From: Acetobacteraceae bacterium
GTDB taxonomy: Bacteria > Pseudomonadota > Alphaproteobacteria > Zavarziniales > Zavarziniaceae
Direction: 5' to 3'
NCBI GenBank assembly: GCA_947379865.1
Contig: CANCOY010000071.1
Span: 1-19,903, forward strand
DNA length: 19,903 nucleotides
In this document: positions 15,498 to 19,903 of the stretch, in pieces
Layout of the letters: each line of letters starts with the position of its first letter
How positions within the stretch are numbered: the first letter of the stretch is position 1
The notes under the pieces: model-generated
The model's input: the letters and a program-made list of their open reading frames with translations, nothing else
Told to the model about the DNA's origin: nothing
The model's database searches: none
Program-made: the position numbers and the translations under genes

Positions 15498-16567
15498 ACC
15501 CGGATCCCGGTTTCTGGCAAGGGCGGCGGGTGCTGCTGACCGGACATACCGGCTTCAAGGGCGCCTGGGCAGCGCTGTGGCTTGAACGCCTGGGGGCAGA
15601 GGTCTATGGCCTTTCACGCCCCGCTGATACCCAGCCAAGCCTCTATGCCGAATTGGCCCCCCGTCACGCCGGCGTCCTGTGCGATCTTGGCGACCGCGCC
15701 GCCGTAAAGGCGGCCGTGGCGCAGGCAAGGCCACAGATCGTCCTTCACATGGCTGCCCAGGCACTGGTAAGGCGCTCCTATGCCGATCCGGTGGAAACCT
15801 TTGCCTCCAATGTCATGGGAACGGTGCACCTGCTGGATGCCCTGGGGCAGCAGGAGGGGCTTGAGGCGGTTCTGGTGGTGACCAGCGACAAGGTCTATGC
15901 CCATGGACGGGGGCAGGGGCAGGGGGCAGGGCCCTTTGTCGAAGGGGATGCGCTTGGTGGCATCGACCCCTACAGCGCCTCCAAAGCCTGTGTGGAACAT
16001 GTGGCCGCCAGCTGGGCACAGGGCCTGTGGGTGGGCGGTCCGCCGCTGGTCACGGCGCGGGCTGGCAATGTGATTGGCGGGGGGGACTGGGCGGTGGACC
16101 GGATCATTCCCGATGTCTGGCGGGCGTGGCGACAAGGCGTGCCCCTGACCCTGCGCAACCCCCACGCAACACGGCCCTGGCAGCATGTGCTCGATGCCCT
16201 CTCGGGTTATTTCCTCTATGTGGAGGGGCTTTTGCGGGCAGGAGGGGATCGCCTGCCAAGGACCCTCAATTTCTCACCTGTTGCGGGGCAGGGCCTTGAT
16301 GTGGCGGCAATCGTGGCGGCCATGACAAAGGCGCTTGGCGGCGCAGCGGCCCCCTGGCAGCGCGACGAGAGGCAGGCGCCCCATGAGGCGGCCAGCCTCC
16401 GTCTTGATCCCGGCCTTGCGGAACGCGCTCTGGGCTGGCGCGCCCGCCTGCCTGTTGAGACGGCGCTGGGGCTTACGGCCGACTGGTATGCCCGACATGG
16501 CTCCGGTGAGGCTGCCCGGCAGTTGTGTCTTGAGCAGATTGCCTATTTTGAAAGTCAGCCATCTTGA
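15494..16567 (+). CDS. rfbG: CDP-glucose 4,6-dehydratase
   Basis: 357 residues, close to the usual ~359. It is an extended SDR enzyme that converts CDP-glucose to CDP-4-keto-6-deoxyglucose with bound NAD. Seen: the Rossmann motif TGHTGFKG at the N-terminus, HMAAQALVRRSY, TSDKVY, and the catalytic Y-x3-K pair in PYSASKA (Tyr160, Lys164). RAGNVIGGGDWAVDRIIPD, typical of this dehydratase subgroup, and RPWQHVLD follow. The GTG start at 15494 overlaps the rfbF stop by 4 bases and places the Rossmann loop at the expected distance. The longer upstream frame is only overlap with rfbF. Its stop overlaps the next gene's start. The product is the branch point used by the three following genes. Confidence 0.95.
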   Translation: MNPDPGFWQGRRVLLTGHTGFKGAWAALWLERLGAEVYGLSRPADTQPSLYAELAPRHAGVLCDLGDRAAVKAAVAQARPQIVLHMAAQALVRRSYADPVETFASNVMGTVHLLDALGQQEGLEAVLVVTSDKVYAHGRGQGQGAGPFVEGDALGGIDPYSASKACVEHVAASWAQGLWVGGPPLVTARAGNVIGGGDWAVDRIIPDVWRAWRQGVPLTLRNPHATRPWQHVLDALSGYFLYVEGLLRAGGDRLPRTLNFSPVAGQGLDVAAIVAAMTKALGGAAAPWQRDERQAPHEAASLRLDPGLAERALGWRARLPVETALGLTADWYARHGSGEAARQLCLEQIAYFESQPS

Positions 16568-17832
16568 AGTCCGACTTCCCGACCTGCCGTTTCTGTGGAG
16601 GCGTGCACCTGCGCAGCTTTGTTGATCTGGGCATCATGCCGCTGGCCAATTCCTATGTGCGGCCGGAGGCACGCGACCAGCCAGAGGCGCGCTACCCTCT
16701 GCATGCGCGGGTGTGCGAGGCGTGCCTGCTGGTGCAGGTAGAGGAAGCGGTGCTCCCTGAGGCGATCTTTTCCGACTACGCCTATTTCTCGTCTATCTCG
16801 GCGGGCTGGGTGGCTCAGGCAAAACGCTTTGCCGAGGCGCAGATCAGGACGCTTGGCCTTGGCCCGGCCTCCAGAGTGGTGGAGATCGCCTCCAACGATG
16901 GCTATCTGCTCCAGCACTTTGTGGCCCAGGGCGTGCCAGTGCTGGGGGTGGAGCCCGCCGCCAACATTGCCAAGGTTGCCAACGAAAAAGGGATCGCGAC
17001 GGACGTTTCCTTTTTTGGCCGGGACACTGCGCGGCGGCTTGTGGCGGCAGGTCATCAGGCGGATCTGGTGGTGGCCAACAATGTGCTGGCCCATGTGCCA
17101 GACCTTGATGATTTCGTGGGGGGTCTGGCGCTGGTGCTGAAGCCGGGTGGGCGGCTGTCGCTCGAGTTTCCCCATCTTCTCAACCTCATGGCCGGACGCC
17201 AGTTCGACACGATCTATCACGAGCACCTGTGTTATTTTTCGGCTGGTTTCATTGTCCGCCTGCTGGCCGCCCATGACCTGAGCATTGCCGAGGTGGAATG
17301 CCTGGCAACCCATGGCGGAAGTCTGCGGATCACCGCCTGCCACAAGGGTTGGGCGCCAGCCCAAACTCCTGCCAGCCTCGCCGATATTCTGGCGGGGGAG
17401 CACGCGGCCGGTCTTGACCGGATCGAGGGCTATGGCGGGTTCGCGGCCCGTGTTGCCGAGACCTGCACGGCCCTGCGGCAATGGCTTGCCGAGGCCAGGG
17501 CAATGGGACGGACGGTTGCGGCCTATGGGGCGGCGGCGAAGGGCAATACCCTGCTGAATGCCTGTGGCATGACCTCCACTGATATCATCTGTGTTGCAGA
17601 CATGAGCCCGCATAAACAGGGACTTTTGCTGCCCGGCAGCCACATTCCCATTGTCTCGCCAGAGGCGCTCATCGCTTCGGCCCCGGATGATGTCCTTATC
17701 CTGCCCTGGAACCTGTCGGCCGAGATCGCCGGGATCCTGGCGCCGCTGCGCAAGGCTGGCACACGGCTGGTCATCCCCGTGCCAATGCCTCATGCGCTGG
17801 GGCCCCAGCGCATAGGGGAGGGGGGGGCATGA
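16564..17832 (+). CDS. SAM-dependent sugar C-methyltransferase
   Basis: 422 residues with the three-part plan of deoxysugar C-methyltransferases such as TylC3 and TcaB9. An N-terminal zinc-binding domain has two CxxC pairs (Cys8/Cys11, Cys51/Cys54). The SAM-binding core has VVEIASNDGYLL (~105-116). A C-terminal domain contains AAYGAAAKGNTLLN. The family motif YHEHxxYFS is present (Tyr218-His221), with a histidine implicated in catalysis. Known relatives methylate C-3 of nucleotide 4-keto-6-deoxysugars. The start is a TTG that overlaps the rfbG stop as TTGA. The first in-frame ATG lies after the first CxxC pair and would break the zinc site, so TTG is preferred. With rfbF and rfbG upstream, the likely substrate is CDP-4-keto-6-deoxyglucose or an epimer; methylation at C-3 is inference. 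Confidence 0.88.
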   Translation: MKSDFPTCRFCGGVHLRSFVDLGIMPLANSYVRPEARDQPEARYPLHARVCEACLLVQVEEAVLPEAIFSDYAYFSSISAGWVAQAKRFAEAQIRTLGLGPASRVVEIASNDGYLLQHFVAQGVPVLGVEPAANIAKVANEKGIATDVSFFGRDTARRLVAAGHQADLVVANNVLAHVPDLDDFVGGLALVLKPGGRLSLEFPHLLNLMAGRQFDTIYHEHLCYFSAGFIVRLLAAHDLSIAEVECLATHGGSLRITACHKGWAPAQTPASLADILAGEHAAGLDRIEGYGGFAARVAETCTALRQWLAEARAMGRTVAAYGAAAKGNTLLNACGMTSTDIICVADMSPHKQGLLLPGSHIPIVSPEALIASAPDDVLILPWNLSAEIAGILAPLRKAGTRLVIPVPMPHALGPQRIGEGGA

Positions 17833-18368
17833 AGTTTGCGGCCACTGGCATTCCCGATTGCATGCGCCTGGTTGCGGAACCCATAGAAGACGAACGGGGG
17901 TTCTTTGCCCGTACCTTCTGCGAAGATGCCTTTGCGGCAGCCGGCATTCCTTTTCGTACGGTGCAATCTGCCGTCACCTTCAGCCCTGCCATCTTTACCC
18001 TGCGCGGCATGCACTGGCAGGCGACGCCAAGCCATGAAGCCAAGATCGTCCGGGTGATGCGCGGGCGCATTTTTGACGTGGTGATTGATCTGCGCCCAGC
18101 CTCGCCCACCTATCTGGGTCATGTGGGGGTCGAACTTGGCAGCGGGCGCCTCGATGGTCTGCACGTGCCGCCCGGTTGCGCCCATGGGTTCCTCACGCTG
18201 GAGCCCGATACCGAGGTCCTCTATCAGATGGCCGATGTTCACCGGCCAGAGCTTGCCCGGGGCGTGCGTTTTGACGATCCGCTGTTCGCCATAGCCTGGC
18301 CCGCCCCGCCTCAGGTCATCCTGGAGCGGGACGCGACGTATCCGGACCATGTGCCGGAGGCAGGTTAA
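17829..18368 (+). CDS. RmlC-type nucleotide 4-keto-6-deoxysugar 3,5-(or 5-)epimerase
   Basis: 179 residues, the normal length of the cupin-fold dTDP-4-dehydrorhamnose 3,5-epimerase family. Seen: DERGFFARTF near the N-terminus; the active-site LRGMHWQ with Arg59 and His62; Lys72 in EAKIVRV; HVPPGCAHGFL; Tyr132 in VLYQM; and Asp168 in LERDA. All main catalytic residues of RmlC appear intact. Family members invert C-3, C-5 or both next to the 4-keto group. Because this operon makes a CDP-sugar and a C-methyltransferase acts beside it, the substrate is probably a CDP-4-keto sugar rather than dTDP-4-ketorhamnose, so I do not give the symbol rfbC. The ATG overlaps the preceding stop as ATGA. Confidence 0.9.
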   Translation: MKFAATGIPDCMRLVAEPIEDERGFFARTFCEDAFAAAGIPFRTVQSAVTFSPAIFTLRGMHWQATPSHEAKIVRVMRGRIFDVVIDLRPASPTYLGHVGVELGSGRLDGLHVPPGCAHGFLTLEPDTEVLYQMADVHRPELARGVRFDDPLFAIAWPAPPQVILERDATYPDHVPEAG

Positions 18369-18370
18369 GG

Positions 18371-19276
18371 GTGCGGCGGGTACTGGTAACAGGGGCAACA
18401 GGCTTCATCGGCCGCCCGGCGGTGGATCATCTGCTGTCCCTTGGGGTGGAAGTCCATGGCATTTGCCGTAACCCGACCGCGCGTGCGCAAGGGGTGGTCT
18501 GGCATCAGGCAGATCTGCTTGAGCGACGGACAGTCGCGCACCTGCTGGCAGAGGTGGCGCCAACCGACCTGCTGCACCTCGCCTGGGAGACGGCACATGG
18601 CAGCTTCTGGGCGGATCCGCGCAATCTTGACTGGGTGGCGGCGAGCCTTGATCTGCTGCGGGCCTTTGCCGGTTCAGGGGGCAAAAGGGTCGTCATGGTC
18701 GGAACCTGCGCCGAATACGACTGGCAGACAGACGCAAGTGGCCCTCTGCCCTGGCGGGAAGACCGGGCCATAGATCCCCAGACCCTTTATGGCGCCGCCA
18801 AGCACAGCCTTCATTTGCTAAGCGCCCGTTTTGCCCACACCGCAGGGCTCTCGCTGAGTTGGGCACGGCTGTTTCAATTGTCTGGCCCGGGGGAGCAGGA
18901 GCAACGCCTCATTGCCTCTCTTGCCGGGACCCTGCGCGCCGGCCTGCCCGCACGCTCCGGTCCCGCCGACCGCATGCTCGACATCATTCACAGCCATGAT
19001 GCCGGCCGCGGCCTGGCACATCTGCTGCTCTCCCGGCTGGAAGGCCCGGTAAACATCTGTACGGGCAATCCGGTATCGCTTGGAACCATTGTCCACCAAC
19101 TGGCGAGCCTGGCCGGGCGCCCGGATCTGGCCGCACCCGGGACGCTGCCCATCCGCCCCGGCGACCCTTCTTTCCTTGTCGGCGATCCAGGGCGGCTGGC
19201 GGCCACAGGATTTACACCCGAGTACGGCCTTGCTGATATTCTGGCTCATGCCATGGGCCCCATGCCGGGAGCCTAG
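18371..19276 (+). CDS. NAD(P)-dependent SDR epimerase/reductase, likely 4-ketoreductase
   Basis: 301 residues of the extended SDR family. Seen: the N-terminal Rossmann motif TGATGFIG, a CAEYD segment where SDRs have their catalytic Ser/Thr region (TCAEYDW), the Y-x3-K pair in LYGAAKH (Tyr140, Lys144) and RMLDIIHSHDAG. The short length and last place in the pathway fit a reductase that sets the C-4 hydroxyl of the finished sugar, like the reductases of CDP-abequose or dTDP-L-mycarose synthesis. An epimerase role cannot be excluded. The GTG start lies 2 bases after the preceding stop; no better start exists without losing the Rossmann loop. The stop is TAG at 19274. No terminator with a U-tract was found before the rRNA promoter region. 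Confidence 0.87.
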   Translation: MRRVLVTGATGFIGRPAVDHLLSLGVEVHGICRNPTARAQGVVWHQADLLERRTVAHLLAEVAPTDLLHLAWETAHGSFWADPRNLDWVAASLDLLRAFAGSGGKRVVMVGTCAEYDWQTDASGPLPWREDRAIDPQTLYGAAKHSLHLLSARFAHTAGLSLSWARLFQLSGPGEQEQRLIASLAGTLRAGLPARSGPADRMLDIIHSHDAGRGLAHLLLSRLEGPVNICTGNPVSLGTIVHQLASLAGRPDLAAPGTLPIRPGDPSFLVGDPGRLAATGFTPEYGLADILAHAMGPMPGA

Positions 19277-19361
19277 CTGGCCGCAGGCTGTCGCAAAGGC
19301 CCGTGATGCTTCTCTTTACGGTTCCGGCTTCGGCAATCTGACTGGCTGTCACCGAAAGGTC

Positions 19362-19390
19362 TTGACGGGGTCGGCCGGTGGGCCTAAGTT
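19362..19390 (+). promoter_or_regulatory. Possible upstream rrn promoter (P1)
   Basis: TTGACG (19362-19367) and TAAGTT (19385-19390) are separated by exactly 17 bases. It lies 300 bases upstream of a better promoter with the same spacing. A second boxA-like sequence, AGCTCTTTGACA (19510-19521), lies between the two. Together these could form a tandem P1/P2 arrangement. The -10 box is a modest match. Confidence 0.35.
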
Positions 19391-19398
19391 CACATCTC

Positions 19399-19437
19399 CG
19401 GCGGCACACCGGCCCCTAGCGGGGTTTGGGGCCGCCG
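19399..19437 (+). other. GC-rich stem-loop in the pre-rrn region
   Basis: CGGCGGC (19399-19405) pairs with GCCGCCG (19431-19437). A nested CCCC-TAGC-GGGG hairpin (19413-19424) lies inside. It is followed by AAAACG, not a U-tract, so it is not a standard terminator. If P1 is real it would lie at the very 5' end of that transcript. Confidence 0.4.
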
Positions 19438-19667
19438 AAAACGTCTCTGGAAGGGTTTGGCTACGGCTGGATCTGGACTGGGGCGAGATGGGAGGCGGTG
19501 CCTCTACCCAGCTCTTTGACAAGCGTATATGGTGGGCTGAAGCATCGTGTTTACGATGAGTTGGCCCGCAGCGTTGGTGTCCCCGCTCCTCGGGACGGCT
19601 ATGTGATGGTGCCTTGGCACTGTTTCGAAACCGCCCCGGCCGACTGTCAAATTCCTGAAAAAGGCAT

Positions 19668-19696
19668 TTGACACGAGGTTTGGAAACGGGCATAAC
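19668..19696 (+). promoter_or_regulatory. Likely rRNA operon promoter (P2)
   Basis: A perfect TTGACA (19668-19673) is followed after 17 bases by CATAAC (19691-19696). The window has no other promoter this strong. It stands directly upstream of boxB-like and boxA-like leader elements, as expected for an rrn promoter in alphaproteobacteria. Transcription should begin around 19702-19705. Confidence 0.68.
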
Positions 19697-19903
19697 CCGC
19701 GCCGCTTCGGACCGCTGCCTTGGCAGTGGTGAGGGGCTGGAGCCTGCGGAAGCGGGTTGTTCTTTGAGATCGTGAATAGGAAGGGAAGCGTGGGCGGCGG
19801 TTGCGCGAGCAGCAGCTGGTCACGTAGGACGCATTTCTGTGTTTGGGTTTCGGCCTGGATATGGGGTGCGAATTAAGTGCGCAGCGAAATGTCATTCCGA
19901 TTG
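19697..19903 (+). promoter_or_regulatory. rRNA operon leader with boxB-like hairpin and boxA (16S lies beyond window)
   Basis: After the P2 promoter comes a boxB-like hairpin: ACCGCTGC (19711-19718) pairs with GCAGTGGT (19723-19730) around CTTG, with one G-U pair. A boxA-like TGTTCTTTGA follows at 19758-19767, close to the alphaproteobacterial TGCTCTTTGA form. Next is GTGAATAGGAAGGGAAGCG and a GTGGGCGGCGG stretch (19780-19790), a pattern I recognise from leaders of alphaproteobacterial 16S operons. TGTGTTTG at 19838-19845 may be a boxC-like element. Together these suggest Nus-factor antitermination. No mature 16S 5' sequence appears before the window ends, and no protein-coding frame is convincing here. 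Confidence 0.65.

Noticed and set aside
19426..19671. Small plus-strand frame of 81 codons starting with TTG
   Set aside because: There is no ribosome site and no recognised family. Codon use is unlike the neighbours, and it overlaps the boxA-like site and the -35 of the rrn promoter. It may be chance, though its Trp/Tyr-rich product could be worth one database search.
19697..19903. Mature 16S rRNA or a tRNA within the window
   Set aside because: No 16S 5' consensus and no cloverleaf could be found. Only the leader appears to be present.

Overview
This GC-rich window has features of an alphaproteobacterium, probably in or near the Rhodospirillales. It combines an RTX protein, TPR-fused glycosyltransferases, a type I secretion pair and a deoxysugar operon. 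It ends in what looks like the leader of an rRNA operon, before any mature 16S sequence. The taxon is inferred from gene style and the leader sequence, not from a search.

Layout. (1) 1-1200: the 3' end of a large RTX Ca-binding protein with 73-residue modules and a type I secretion C-terminus, followed by a strong rho-independent terminator (1288-1321). (2) 1469-1915: a small SRPBCC protein, then a decayed copy of an RTX gene 3' end (about 1930-2075). (3) 2095-10941: four tightly packed plus-strand glycosyltransferase genes: TPR plus two tandem GT9-like domains, TPR plus GT41 (OGT/SPINDLY-like), GT4 with an unusual C-terminal extension, and a second TPR plus GT41. (4) 14526-10928, minus strand: a type I secretion ABC transporter with a degenerate C39-like domain and its membrane fusion partner. 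The partner's 3' end overlaps the last glycosyltransferase gene convergently. (5) 14727-19276, plus strand: a five-gene operon for a CDP-linked, probably 3-C-methylated 6-deoxyhexose (rfbF, rfbG, C-methyltransferase, RmlC-type epimerase, SDR reductase). All junctions overlap by 4 nt or are 2 nt apart. (6) 19277-19903: no convincing gene; one good and one possible rrn-type promoter, a boxB-like hairpin and a boxA-like site.

Working model (inference). The RTX protein leaves the cell through the ABC/HlyD exporter plus a TolC-like porin that is not in the window. The TPR-GT41 and TPR-GT9 enzymes could glycosylate it, or another secreted protein, in the cytoplasm before export. The CDP-sugar operon may supply an unusual donor. 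The alternative is that the glycosyltransferases and sugar genes build a surface polysaccharide and only share the neighbourhood. The strongest unusual points are the RTX 3' remnant, the exact tandem duplication of the GT9-like domain, and the TPR module shared by two enzymes with unrelated catalytic domains.
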